Below, one piece after another: positions 26,427 through 35,023 of a DNA stretch of 47,100 bases. The stretch is from Candidatus Parcubacteria bacterium (GTDB lineage Bacteria; Patescibacteriota; Patescibacteriia; PEXW01). Where the stretch lies: positions 1-47,100 of the forward strand of contig QZJU01000005.1 of assembly GCA_003597955.1 (NCBI GenBank), given 5' to 3'. Position numbers and translations under genes: made by a program. Below the pieces are notes generated by a model. The model was not told the DNA's origin. It searched no databases and saw only the letters and a list, made by a program, of their open reading frames with translations. The number at the start of each line of letters is the position of its first letter. Within the stretch, counting starts at the first letter, position 1.

Positions 26427-27767
26427 ATGCCCGATTCCTTATTACTAAAATTTCAAAAATTGCCTGACGCGTTGAAAGCGCGCGCTTCAGACCCCCAAGC
26501 CATGCGCGCTTTGGATTTGCTGGAGAAAGATTTCAGTTTGAATTTGGCGGAATTGGTGATGCGCGTTTTGGTGGGCGAAGTCAGCCCGGAAAAATTAGAC
26601 GAAGCTTTGAATTTGAGTTACGGCGCACCCAAAGAAAAAGCCAAAACTGTCGCTCAGGCAATGTTGGATCGGTTGTTTTTTCCGCACCATTTGCTGGAAG
26701 TCCCGGAGGTCCCGCAGGAAAAACCATTTGCTGCCCCGCCCTTAAAACCGCAAGCCGGCGCTGAACCGTATTTGGTCCATCCGGATGACCAAAAAGATTT
26801 GGTTAAACATACGCAAAACCTGCAAACCGCTCCCCCGCCAGCCATTGACACAAACTTTGAGAGCGTGGTGGCTAGATTAATCAAAGCGGAAAATTTACAG
26901 CTTGACCCGATCGGCCGCCGACGGTTTGAAAAAATCGTCGAGTCTCGTTTGGTTGAGGTGCGGGACAAGCTGGAAACCCGCGACAGCCTGATGCGTTCCT
27001 CAAAGATCGGCGGCATGGGTTTTGATGAGATCCGGGCGGGAAGAATCGGTTTGGAATTGGAAAGAATCGTGGAAGAGCTGCATCGCCGGCCCCGCCCGAC
27101 CCCACAACCGAAACCCGCGCCAGTGCCGATTATTCCCAAACCAGTTGCGCCCAAAGTCGCGCCCGTCGCTCCGCCACCGCCAAAAACTGTGTTGCCGCCC
27201 CCGCCCGTCAAAGCACCAATTTCATCGCAACCCGTTGCTACTCAAATTTTGCCAAAACCGCAAACCTCACCAGCGCCACCCAGTCCAGCCAAAGTCGCGC
27301 CCCCGCCGTGGTTTCGGCCCTCGGGCGTACCGCCGGCCAGGCCGGCGCCAATAAAACCGCCGCCGGTTCCTGTTAAACCCAAAGTTAGAGAGCCCCAGGT
27401 GAGCTATCAAGAAATGGTCACGGATGTCAGGGCGCCGGCAAAAGTTATGGGCCCAACCGAAGTTTTAGCCTCTCTGGATTTGCCGGATTTCAGGCGTTTG
27501 GGTGAAAGCCCCAAAGAACGCGTTGAAAAAATCCGAGATGAAATTGAAGCTTTGGGCAGAGATTCTTTCGCCTTAAAAACCTCGGGCATTCAGGCTTGGC
27601 GTAATTCACCGACCTTCAAGAATTATTTGGAAATTGGCCAGCAAGCCATGGAAAAAAAGCAAGATTTGATTGATGTAATTCAGCTGCTTAAAGCCCAAGG
27701 TAAGCCTGCGCTGGATCAGGAGGAATTTGAGGCCATTGGCTGGCTTATGCGTCAGTTTCGTTTTTAA
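26427..27767 (+). CDS. Proline-rich cytoplasmic protein of the T4SS-like operon
   Basis: The ORF track starts at a TTG (26394) inside the repeat cluster. The first residues there (RDSVGMTIKK) are repeat-derived, so I choose the ATG at 26427 (MPDSLLLKFQKLPDALK), giving 446 residues; ATG 26412 is the alternative. The N-terminal part (about 1-90) is helical and resembles a small regulatory domain. Residues about 130-220 are helical and basic. A long Pro-rich linker (about 222-340) follows with many PPPP and KPxP repeats, and a helical C-terminus (about 360-446) ends in EEFEAIGWLMRQFRF. No membrane segment is seen. Position between VirB6-like and PrgI genes suggests a cytoplasmic adaptor, but the function is unknown. 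Confidence 0.7.
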   Translation: MPDSLLLKFQKLPDALKARASDPQAMRALDLLEKDFSLNLAELVMRVLVGEVSPEKLDEALNLSYGAPKEKAKTVAQAMLDRLFFPHHLLEVPEVPQEKPFAAPPLKPQAGAEPYLVHPDDQKDLVKHTQNLQTAPPPAIDTNFESVVARLIKAENLQLDPIGRRRFEKIVESRLVEVRDKLETRDSLMRSSKIGGMGFDEIRAGRIGLELERIVEELHRRPRPTPQPKPAPVPIIPKPVAPKVAPVAPPPPKTVLPPPPVKAPISSQPVATQILPKPQTSPAPPSPAKVAPPPWFRPSGVPPARPAPIKPPPVPVKPKVREPQVSYQEMVTDVRAPAKVMGPTEVLASLDLPDFRRLGESPKERVEKIRDEIEALGRDSFALKTSGIQAWRNSPTFKNYLEIGQQAMEKKQDLIDVIQLLKAQGKPALDQEEFEAIGWLMRQFRF

Positions 27768-27776
27768 AACAATTTT

Positions 27777-28238
27777 ATGCTGCAATTCGTCGTGCCACAA
27801 TTCATTGATGTCGAAGATAAAATTTTAGGCCCACTAACCGTCAGACAGTTTTTGCAGATTTTGGTCTGGGGCATTGTTATGTTTTTAAGTTTTCGCGTTT
27901 TAAACTTCATCGCATTCATCTTTTTTGGAATTTTTTGGTCGGTTCTGGTTTTTCTGCTGGCCTTCATAAAAATTAACAGCCGGCCGTTTCACTATTTTAT
28001 CCTGTCCATCTTGCAAACCCAGCGCCTACCCAAGCTCCGAGTCTGGCACAAAGAAGAAACCGAATACGAATTCCGCTTTGGCTTTGCAAAGCCCCAGAAA
28101 CCCAAAGCGCCAATTGCTCAAAAGCAGGCTTTAACCGCTTCCCGCTTGACCGAACTTTCTTTAGTGGTCGATACGGGCGGCGCCTATGACGAAACCGGCG
28201 AAGTGGTGGCCGAATCTTTAAAACAAAACCATGCCTAA
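27777..28238 (+). CDS. PrgI/VirB3-like T4SS membrane protein
   Basis: A 153-residue protein. The start MLQFVVPQFIDVEDKILGPLTVRQFLQIL and two adjacent membrane helices (about 28-45 and 46-67) match the PrgI family found directly upstream of VirB4-type ATPases in Gram-positive and CPR conjugation-like systems, where it plays the VirB3 role. The C-terminal half is cytoplasmic and basic. The ORF overlaps the next gene by 8 bases (28231-28238), pointing to translational coupling with the VirB4 N-terminal gene. Confidence 0.85.
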   Translation: MLQFVVPQFIDVEDKILGPLTVRQFLQILVWGIVMFLSFRVLNFIAFIFFGIFWSVLVFLLAFIKINSRPFHYFILSILQTQRLPKLRVWHKEETEYEFRFGFAKPQKPKAPIAQKQALTASRLTELSLVVDTGGAYDETGEVVAESLKQNHA

Positions 28239-28911
28239 TCAACCTGTGCAAATCCGACCCAAGAGCCCTTCCACCCAGAAATTTTTGGATGTCTGGGAAA
28301 TTAAGGACGATGTGGTGATTTTAAAAAACGGCACCATCCGCAGCGTGCTTTTGGTTTCTTCCATGAACTTCGCTTTAAAAAGCGAAGAAGAGCAAGCAGC
28401 CGTTATCCAGGCCTACACGCAATTTTTGAACACTCTGGATTTTCCTCTGCAAATCGTCATTCAATCCCGCAAGCTGAATATCGATCCATATTTGGATAAT
28501 CTGAAGCTGATTGAAAAAACTCAAGCCAATGAGCTTTTAAAAATGCAAACCCAGGAATACATAACTTACGTCAGGGAGTTGGTGGAGTTGGCCGACATTA
28601 TGTCCAAACGGTTTTATGTCGTGGTGCCTTTTGAAGCGGGCGCCAACAAACGCCAAGGGTTTTTTAAGCGTTTGGCGGCCGTACTTTCGCCTACCAACAT
28701 TATTCACATCAAGCAAAAGCGATTTGAAGAGATGCGCGACGAGCTTTTGAAACGGGTGGATTTTGTGGCCGAAGGTCTATCCGCCATTGGCCTGAAAGCC
28801 GTGCCTTTGGACACCCAAGGTTTGATCGAACTTTTTTACACCACTTACAACCCCCAAACATCGGAACAGGAAAAACCCGGAAATTTTGGGGAATTAAGCA
28901 TTGAACGTTAA
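28231..28911 (+). CDS. VirB4/TraC N-terminal domain protein (split VirB4)
   Basis: A 226-residue protein matching the N-terminal, non-ATPase part of VirB4/TraC proteins: KFLDVWEIKDDVVILKNGTIRSVLLVSSMNF, then QFLNTLDFPLQIVIQSRKLNIDPYL and the RFYVVVPFE strand. No Walker motifs are present. Its stop overlaps the start of the ATPase-bearing gene (TAATG at 28909-28913), so the two products are made together and probably form the VirB4 unit. The separate N-terminal gene appears intact, so this is an arrangement and not a frameshifted single gene: the downstream ORF has its own extra N-terminal 80 residues. Confidence 0.8.
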   Translation: MPNQPVQIRPKSPSTQKFLDVWEIKDDVVILKNGTIRSVLLVSSMNFALKSEEEQAAVIQAYTQFLNTLDFPLQIVIQSRKLNIDPYLDNLKLIEKTQANELLKMQTQEYITYVRELVELADIMSKRFYVVVPFEAGANKRQGFFKRLAAVLSPTNIIHIKQKRFEEMRDELLKRVDFVAEGLSAIGLKAVPLDTQGLIELFYTTYNPQTSEQEKPGNFGELSIER

Positions 28912-30806
28912 TGGCCATTAATTTATCCAAAAAACCAAAAACCCTGCCGGCGGAAACCCCGCCGCCAATGCAAGTGCTGTCTGAAGAAGAGCGGCAGCAG
29001 CAGGCGGAAATGGAACTGCAAAGGAAACGGGAGCTTTTAGAAGCGGAAAGGATTTACCGCCGTGGCGTGGTTTCAGTGCGGGATTTTATTGCTCCGGCTT
29101 CATACAGAGTCAATCCGCGGGATGTTGAAATTGGCGGCAAGCTTTGCCGGACCCTGTTCGTGGTGACCTACCCGCGCTACATTGCCGTGGGCTGGTTCGC
29201 GCCCATAATAAATTTGAACGTGCCTTTGGATATATCCATGTTTTTCTATCCTGTCGGTTCGGAAGTGGTTTTAAAGCAGCTGCGGAACAAAGTTGGCCAG
29301 CTGGAAGCGCAGATTTTGGCTGATGCGGAAAAAGGCGCGCCTCGCGACCCGATTCGGGAAACGGCCTTAAGGGACATTGAACAACTGCGGGATAATCTGA
29401 CTCAAGGCACGGAAAAGTTTTTCCAAGTGGCGCTGTATGTCACTTTGTACGGCAACGATAAAGACAGTTTGGATAAATTGACCGACCGGGTGGAGGCGAT
29501 GTTCGGTTCCAAGCTGGTTTTCAGCAAACGGGTTTTATACCAAGCCGAACAAGGTTTCAATTCGACCTTGCCGATTGGCCGAGACGAACTTCAGGTTTAT
29601 TTCAATATGAATTCTTCGCCCGCGGCCAGCAGTTTCCCCTTCATTTCTTCGGATGTTTCTTCAGACAATGGCATTTTGTACGGGATCAATCGTCACAACA
29701 ATTCTTTGATTTTGTTTGATCGCTTCAGCCTGCAGAATGCCAATTTCGTAGTTTTTGCCACTTCTGGCGCCGGCAAAAGCTACGCGGTGAAATTAGAAAT
29801 CTTGCGTTCCTTAATGGTGGGCACGGATGTGATCGTGATCGACCCCGAGCGCGAATACAAATACCTTTCCGACGCTGTGGGCGGCACTTACATAAATATC
29901 TCCCTTAATTCCGAATCAAAAATCAATCCTTTTGACCTGCCTCGGCCGACGAGCGGCTCGGAAAAACCTGCGGACATTATTCGCGCCGCGGTGATCACTT
30001 TAAAAGGCATGATGCGGCTGATGCTGGGCAATTTGACGCCCGAGGAGGATTCGATTGTTGATCGGGCGTTAATAGAAGCTTACGCAAAGAAAGACATTAC
30101 GGCAGACAGCGATTTGACTAACATCGAGCCGCCCCTGATGGCGGATTTCCAGGAAGTCTTGGGCGGCATGGTTGGCGCCGAGGGTTTGGTGGAGAGGCTG
30201 AAAAAATTTACCGAAGGCACTTTTGCGGGCTTATTCAACAGTCCCACCAACATTGAATTGAATAATCAGCTAGTGACTTTTTCGGTGAGGGACTTGGAAG
30301 ACGAATTGCGGCCGATTGGCATTTCCATGATCGTTTCGTACATTTGGAATGTTGTCAGGTCACAGCTGAAAAAACGGATTCTGGTGATCGACGAAGCGTG
30401 GTGGCTGATGCAGAACGAAGATTCGGCCAAATTTATTTATGCTCTAGTCAAGCGGTGTCGCAAATACTATTTGGGAGTCACCACCATTACCCAAGATGTG
30501 AATGATTTTTTGCGTTCACCTTACGGCCAGGCGATTGTCACCAACTCGGCTCTCCAACTTTTGATGAAGCAGTCGCCAGCCGGTATCGATATTGTGTCTA
30601 AAACTTTTTTGTTGACTCAAGGCGAAAAATATCTGCTTTTGGAAGCCGCCGTGGGTGAAGGCATTTTCTTCGCCGGCCCCAAGCACGCCGCAATTAAAGT
30701 CGTGGCCTCTTACACCGAAGACCAAATCATCACCTCGGATCCCCGCCAGCTTTTGGAAATTGAAGCGGCCAAGAAGGAGTTTAACGAAAGCCAACAACCC
30801 GAATAG
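28911..30806 (+). CDS. VirB4-family T4SS ATPase
   Basis: 631 residues. After a charged helical start (about 20-50), residues about 60-270 form the VirB4 middle region. The ATPase domain has Walker A ATSGAGKSYAVK (about 284-295), an IDPEREYKYL segment typical of VirB4/TraC, and Walker B ILVIDEAWWLM (about 490-500), followed by the ITQDVNDFL and QSPAGID motifs. VirB4 proteins energise assembly and substrate transfer at the inner face of the membrane. This is the only T4SS ATPase in the window; no VirD4 coupling protein or VirB11 is seen. Preceded by an overlapping VirB4 N-terminal gene. Confidence 0.92.
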   Translation: MAINLSKKPKTLPAETPPPMQVLSEEERQQQAEMELQRKRELLEAERIYRRGVVSVRDFIAPASYRVNPRDVEIGGKLCRTLFVVTYPRYIAVGWFAPIINLNVPLDISMFFYPVGSEVVLKQLRNKVGQLEAQILADAEKGAPRDPIRETALRDIEQLRDNLTQGTEKFFQVALYVTLYGNDKDSLDKLTDRVEAMFGSKLVFSKRVLYQAEQGFNSTLPIGRDELQVYFNMNSSPAASSFPFISSDVSSDNGILYGINRHNNSLILFDRFSLQNANFVVFATSGAGKSYAVKLEILRSLMVGTDVIVIDPEREYKYLSDAVGGTYINISLNSESKINPFDLPRPTSGSEKPADIIRAAVITLKGMMRLMLGNLTPEEDSIVDRALIEAYAKKDITADSDLTNIEPPLMADFQEVLGGMVGAEGLVERLKKFTEGTFAGLFNSPTNIELNNQLVTFSVRDLEDELRPIGISMIVSYIWNVVRSQLKKRILVIDEAWWLMQNEDSAKFIYALVKRCRKYYLGVTTITQDVNDFLRSPYGQAIVTNSALQLLMKQSPAGIDIVSKTFLLTQGEKYLLLEAAVGEGIFFAGPKHAAIKVVASYTEDQIITSDPRQLLEIEAAKKEFNESQQPE

Positions 30807-30823
30807 TAAAAATTTTAAAAAAT

Positions 30824-31423
30824 ATGTCCAAAAAATTACTTTTTATTCTCGGCGGCGCAGTGGTTTTGACCCTGGTTGCTTTGGGAATTCTGGTCTATTG
30901 GCAGCGGGGCAAGCCTTTGGCTAATACCAACAACAGCAACACAAACGCGGTATTGCCAAATGTAAACACCGTCGTGGCGAATGTGAATCAAAACCAGAAC
31001 CTAAACCAGCCGCCTTTGGATCCGAATATTAACGACAAAACCGCGGTGCAGCAGATCGGCCGGAGCTTTGCCAGCATTTACGCCAGCTTTTCCACGCAGA
31101 ACGACTTCGAAAACATCACGGATCTGTATTTTTACATGACGCCGGAATTAAAGAGCCAGCAAGAAAGTTTTGTGGCGGCGGAGCGCACCAAGCGCCGGAC
31201 AGACATCCTTTACCACGGCATAACTTCCGAAGCCAGGATTGTGGAACTTTCGGAATTTGACGCTAGCCAGGGCTCGGCCACGGTCAAAGTGACCTTGCAA
31301 AGGGTGGAATCCACTGGCACCACCAGTAATAGCGAAACCTATTATCAAGATTTGACTTTAAGCTTGGTAAAACAAAGCGGGGTTTGGAAAGTCGGAAAGA
31401 TTGTTTGGGGGCAAAAGCAATAA
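30824..31423 (+). CDS. Membrane-anchored protein with Asn-rich tether and NTF2-like-sized domain
   Basis: 199 residues. An N-terminal membrane anchor (about 5-25, LLFILGGAVVLTLVALGILVYW) is followed by an Asn-rich linker (NTNNSNTNAVLPNVNTVV... to about 70), then a compact alpha+beta domain (about 75-199) ending in DLTLSLVKQSGVWKVGKIVWG. The C-terminal pattern is what many NTF2-like/DUF4878-type exported domains show, but that assignment is tentative. The Asn-rich tether resembles those in the first gene and in the TolB-like protein of this operon. Location is extracytoplasmic; possibly a structural T4SS partner similar in role to VirB8, which shares an NTF2-like fold; this is inference. Confidence 0.65.
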   Translation: MSKKLLFILGGAVVLTLVALGILVYWQRGKPLANTNNSNTNAVLPNVNTVVANVNQNQNLNQPPLDPNINDKTAVQQIGRSFASIYASFSTQNDFENITDLYFYMTPELKSQQESFVAAERTKRRTDILYHGITSEARIVELSEFDASQGSATVKVTLQRVESTGTTSNSETYYQDLTLSLVKQSGVWKVGKIVWGQKQ

Positions 31424-31437
31424 TCAACACATTATTT

Positions 31438-32097
31438 ATGGCCCAGGCCGTGAATTACCAAAACGAATTGGATCTGGCTAGATTTCAAGCCCGCCAGCAG
31501 CATAGCTTGCAGGGAAACTTGGGCAATTTTCAAAATCCGCAATCCGCCGGCAGCTTGGATGCGGTTCAGGCAAATGCCACAAGTCAGCCAAATCTTCGCG
31601 AGGCCGTTCAAGAACAGAAAACTTCGGGCGGTTTAACCGGCCGGTTGAAGCAATTGCAAGAAATCCGCCAGCGGCGTTTGCAGGCTTTAAGCCTGACGGG
31701 TACGACCGCGACCGCGGTCCAGGCCGCGAATTTTGCCTGGGCAAGGCAAGTGGACATTTGGCAATCCGGTTTGTCAGCCGGGGTTTTTAGTTTTGATATT
31801 GTGGTTTCCAGCTGGCTTTTCATCGTCATTTGGTTTGCCCGGATAATCTCGCCAGTTTTGCCAAAACCTCGCGGCCTGCAAATTGTCCCGCCTTATACTT
31901 TAAAGACCATGTCCGGCATTGGCGTGGCGATTGCGCACGCAGGCACGGCCTTTTTTGCCATGCTGCAATATCTAGTCATCTTCTTTTTGGTTGCCGTGAT
32001 CGCTTGGTTCATCAATCTGCCGCTGTTTGAAAAAATCCAAGTAATCAAAGATTTGGCCAGCGGCTCCTTAAGCTCATTGTATGAGTTGGTTAAATAA
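31438..32097 (+). CDS. Membrane protein of the T4SS-like operon
   Basis: The track's start at 31384 is a TTG inside the preceding gene; I prefer ATG 31438 (MAQAVNYQNELDLARF), 15 bases after the upstream stop, giving 219 residues. The first ~90 residues are hydrophilic and Gln-rich, with no Asn tether. Then come a helix-rich segment with RLKQLQEIRQRRLQAL, and three hydrophobic segments at about 115-140, 160-180 and 180-205. No known family is recognised. Its 3' end overlaps the following pilin-like gene by 17 bases, so it is part of the same translationally coupled block and likely sits in the same membrane complex. Confidence 0.65.
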   Translation: MAQAVNYQNELDLARFQARQQHSLQGNLGNFQNPQSAGSLDAVQANATSQPNLREAVQEQKTSGGLTGRLKQLQEIRQRRLQALSLTGTTATAVQAANFAWARQVDIWQSGLSAGVFSFDIVVSSWLFIVIWFARIISPVLPKPRGLQIVPPYTLKTMSGIGVAIAHAGTAFFAMLQYLVIFFLVAVIAWFINLPLFEKIQVIKDLASGSLSSLYELVK

Positions 32098-33091
32098 GAA
32101 TTCCAAATCGGTTTTGCACCACCAAATTTTAAAAGCCCTGTGCCTTTCAGTTTTGGTAATGCTTTGTTTGGGTTTTGCTCGTCCCACCAGCGCGGCTTTA
32201 ATTGCTTGCGATGAGAACGCCAAAGACAGCCAAGGCCAGCCGGTAAGCGCTGGCACAGTGGAAGAAAACTGGATCCGGGTCCAGGTGCCTATTCCCGGTG
32301 TCACCGCGAATTGCCAAGATGATCAGGGTTTTGTCCGTGCCTACATTCAGGACTTGGGCGCGTATATCGCCGGTATCTATCGCTGGTTTTCCGGGGCGAT
32401 CGGCGTGTTTGCCACAGTAATGATTTTTTACGGCGGCATTGTCTGGCTGACCGCGGGCGGGAACCGAAGTCGGGTGCAAAGCGCCAAAGAAGTCATTTTT
32501 AGCTCCTTAATCGCCGTGGTAATCGCTTTGGGTTCGTATTTACTGCTTTATACCATTAGCCCAAGATTGGTAAACTTACGACCCCCAGCCTTAAAAGTCA
32601 CTCAGCGAATAGACCAAGAATTTGTGGAATTTATCGGGCTCTGCGGTGAAAATGTAGACGGTGTTGTAATTGGTAAAGCCGACACCCCCTGCGGCGAGGC
32701 GTATATTCTTGAATCTGGAAACGATAATAATCCGCCAAAAGCTTGCATGGGCGTGAAGTGCTCTACTGGCGTATTGCCGCCAACTCCAAAAGTCTGCCAG
32801 ATAAACAGGGACAGTAATTCCAAATTAACCAGCGGGACTTGCCGTTCGGAATTTATTGGCTATCACCCCAGCGACACGAATATCCAATATAACTTTGATA
32901 ATGTTTCCCCCAATGACAGCTGCGGAAGGTATTTCCCGCTTGGTGAAAATTATACCGTCGGCCAAACTTGTTCAGGTGATGCGGAATGCGTACTTGATGG
33001 CCAAAGGATTATAATGGAAAATAATATCGGCTTGTTAACTGACAGCGGTCAATCGCAGAATGTTATGTGCTCAAACAAATTTGAACCCTGA
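32081..33091 (+). CDS. TrbC/VirB2-like pilin protein with Cys-rich C-terminal extension
   Basis: 336 residues. A signal segment (about 18-38, ending near TSAAL) is followed by a short Cys-containing stretch. Then come two membrane helices, YIQDLGAYIAGIYRWFSGAI and GVFATVMIFYGGIVWLTAGG, and a third segment near 145-165. The module ATVMIFYGG..WL.AGGNR..VQ.AKE is shared almost word for word with the pilin-transglycosylase gene at 35020. Two/three-TM proteins of this type are the VirB2/TrbC pilin-like components. Unlike small pilins, it carries an extracellular C-terminal tail of about 150 residues with many Cys (for example CRSEFIGYHPSDTN), whose DNA looks lower in GC than its neighbours. Confidence 0.8.
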   Translation: MSWLNKNSKSVLHHQILKALCLSVLVMLCLGFARPTSAALIACDENAKDSQGQPVSAGTVEENWIRVQVPIPGVTANCQDDQGFVRAYIQDLGAYIAGIYRWFSGAIGVFATVMIFYGGIVWLTAGGNRSRVQSAKEVIFSSLIAVVIALGSYLLLYTISPRLVNLRPPALKVTQRIDQEFVEFIGLCGENVDGVVIGKADTPCGEAYILESGNDNNPPKACMGVKCSTGVLPPTPKVCQINRDSNSKLTSGTCRSEFIGYHPSDTNIQYNFDNVSPNDSCGRYFPLGENYTVGQTCSGDAECVLDGQRIIMENNIGLLTDSGQSQNVMCSNKFEP

Positions 33092-33135
33092 TATTTACTG
33101 TTTTTAATGATTAATCCTTCATTTTTGAGAAATTT

Positions 33136-34395
33136 ATGAACAAACGGGTGCTCTTAATCATCGCTTTCGTCATCGGCGTCATTGTCATTGGTTTTGTTTT
33201 ATACTTGGTGTTTTTCAAGCCCTTGCCGCCGGCGGGCAACCAAAATCAGAATGAAAATGTGAATGCGGTTTTGCCAAACTTAAACGGCAATGTCAACCGT
33301 CCGCAAGCCAATGTCAACGGCGGCTTGCCGAACATCAACGGCGCGAATGTTAATCAGCAGGTCTCCAACATAAATGCCGGCCTTTCGCCCATAGCCAACG
33401 GCCAGGACACTCTAGTAAAGACTTTAGTAAGCGCCAATGCTTCCAACACCATCGTTGACGCCAGCGGCAACCTGAAATTTTACGATAAAGTTTCGGGCCA
33501 GTTTTTCAAACTCGACGCCAACGGCAATATGGTGGCATTAAGCCAGGTAAAGTTCCCAGACGCGGAAAGCGTCGTCTGGTCGCCGACCGGGAATAAGGTG
33601 ATTGTCAGCTTCCCCGATGATTCAAAAATATATTACGACTTTGACGCCAAACAGCAGGCGACCTTGCCCAGAGAAGCCCAAGGTTTCAGCTTTGATCCTA
33701 CGGGCACACAAATCGCCTTCAAATACAATTCCGCGAATGTTAACGATCGTTTCCTGGTAATTTCCAACCCGGACGGAACCTCAATGTCGCCCATAGAACC
33801 TTTGGGTGAAAACAGCAATAAAGTTCAGGTGAGCTGGTCGCCGAATAATCAAGTCGTCGCCACTTACAGCGAAGGCTTGAATGAAAACAGCCAGCAGGTT
33901 TATTTGGTGGGCAAGAGCGGTGAAAACAACAAATCCATTTTGGCTCCGGGCCGGGGTTTTGAAGGCAGTTGGTCGCCGGACGGCCAAAGAATGCTTTACA
34001 GCGTATACAACAGCCAATCCAACTATAACCCGGTTCTCCATATCGTGGACGCGCAGGGCGACAGCGCCGGCGGCAACAACCTGTCTTTGGATTTACAGAC
34101 CTGGTCGGATAAGTGCACATTTTCAAAAAGCGGAATTCAAGTTTATTGCGCCGTGCCCCAAGCCAATTCTTTGCCGGCCGGCAGCGGTATTTACCGCGAC
34201 CAGGCCAGGAACGCCAGCGATGAATTCTACGCCGTGGACCTGACCACGGGCGCCAAAACCAAGCTGGCCGTTCCGGTCGGCTCGGACGGCAGCCGGCAGT
34301 TTTCCGCAGTAAACCTCAAGCTATCCGCAGACGGAAAGACTTTATATTTTACGGACTCGGTCACGGGCCGGATTTTGCAAATGCGCTTGCAATAA
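33136..34395 (+). CDS. Membrane-anchored TolB-like beta-propeller protein with Asn-rich tether
   Basis: 419 residues. A membrane anchor (about 5-28) leads into a long Asn-rich linker (about 34-95: NQNQNENVNAVLPNLNGNVN and similar). The rest is a set of repeated WD40/TolB-type blades: VVWSPTGNKVIVSFPDDS, GFSFDPTGTQIAFKYNS, VSWSPNNQVVATYSE, GSWSPDGQRMLYSVYN, VNLKLSADGKTLYFTDS. The S-P-(D/T/N)-G pattern is characteristic of TolB-like propellers. It should sit outside the membrane and act as a protein-binding scaffold. It starts 44 bases after the previous stop and is followed after 7 bases by the thiol oxidoreductase gene. Confidence 0.8.
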   Translation: MNKRVLLIIAFVIGVIVIGFVLYLVFFKPLPPAGNQNQNENVNAVLPNLNGNVNRPQANVNGGLPNINGANVNQQVSNINAGLSPIANGQDTLVKTLVSANASNTIVDASGNLKFYDKVSGQFFKLDANGNMVALSQVKFPDAESVVWSPTGNKVIVSFPDDSKIYYDFDAKQQATLPREAQGFSFDPTGTQIAFKYNSANVNDRFLVISNPDGTSMSPIEPLGENSNKVQVSWSPNNQVVATYSEGLNENSQQVYLVGKSGENNKSILAPGRGFEGSWSPDGQRMLYSVYNSQSNYNPVLHIVDAQGDSAGGNNLSLDLQTWSDKCTFSKSGIQVYCAVPQANSLPAGSGIYRDQARNASDEFYAVDLTTGAKTKLAVPVGSDGSRQFSAVNLKLSADGKTLYFTDSVTGRILQMRLQ

Positions 34396-34402
34396 GTTTT
34401 TT

Positions 34403-35023
34403 ATGCTTAAAAAGGAAAATCTTTTTTTCTGGGTGGTCGGCGCTTTGGCCGCAATTGTTTTAGTTAGCCTGCTGACGGCCACGATTCGGACTAATTCCCG
34501 AGTAAAGGATTTGCAGCCGCAAGTTTTTGAAACCGATCCGCTTTTAGGCAAAACCAACGCCAAAGTCACCGTGGTGATTTTTACGGATTTTGAGTGTGAA
34601 TTCTGCAAAGCCCAAGTGCCGATTTTAAAGAGGGTTTTGGCTGATTACCAAAATGAAATTCGCCTGGTGTACAAGGAATACCCACTGCCCAGCCACCAAA
34701 ACGCCACTTACGCCGCTTCAATCGCCCGGTGTGCGCAAGCGCAGAACAAGTTTTGGCAGATGCACGATGTGATTTTTGACAATCAAAGCGATTTGGGAAA
34801 TTTGGATTTGGCAAAACTTGCCCAAGAAAGTCAAACCGACCTGAATACTTTGAAAGCCTGTTTGGACAGCAAAAGCGAAACTGCAAAAATCCAGGAGAAT
34901 TTGGCAGAGGGGCAGAGATTGGTCATAACCGAAACCCCGACCATATTCGTGAATGAAAGGCGGCTGACTGGCCTGAATGACGAAACCACCATCCAGAATT
35001 TAATTGAGGAAAAACTAAAATGA
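34403..35023 (+). CDS. DsbA-like thiol:disulfide oxidoreductase (membrane-anchored)
   Basis: 206 residues. A hydrophobic anchor (about 8-28) precedes a thioredoxin-fold domain of the DsbA/DSBA-like (Thioredoxin_4) type: VVIFTDFECEFCKAQVPILK places the active-site pair Cys65-Cys68 (CEFC), and TETPTIFVN gives the cis-Pro loop. The helical insert AQNKFWQMHDVIFDNQSDL is typical of the family. It should introduce or rearrange disulfides in exported proteins. The neighbours it would serve are obvious: the 3117-residue Cys-rich protein, the Cys-rich pilin tail and the pilin-transglycosylase. The stop overlaps the next start (ATGA, 35020-35023). Confidence 0.9.
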   Translation: MLKKENLFFWVVGALAAIVLVSLLTATIRTNSRVKDLQPQVFETDPLLGKTNAKVTVVIFTDFECEFCKAQVPILKRVLADYQNEIRLVYKEYPLPSHQNATYAASIARCAQAQNKFWQMHDVIFDNQSDLGNLDLAKLAQESQTDLNTLKACLDSKSETAKIQENLAEGQRLVITETPTIFVNERRLTGLNDETTIQNLIEEKLK

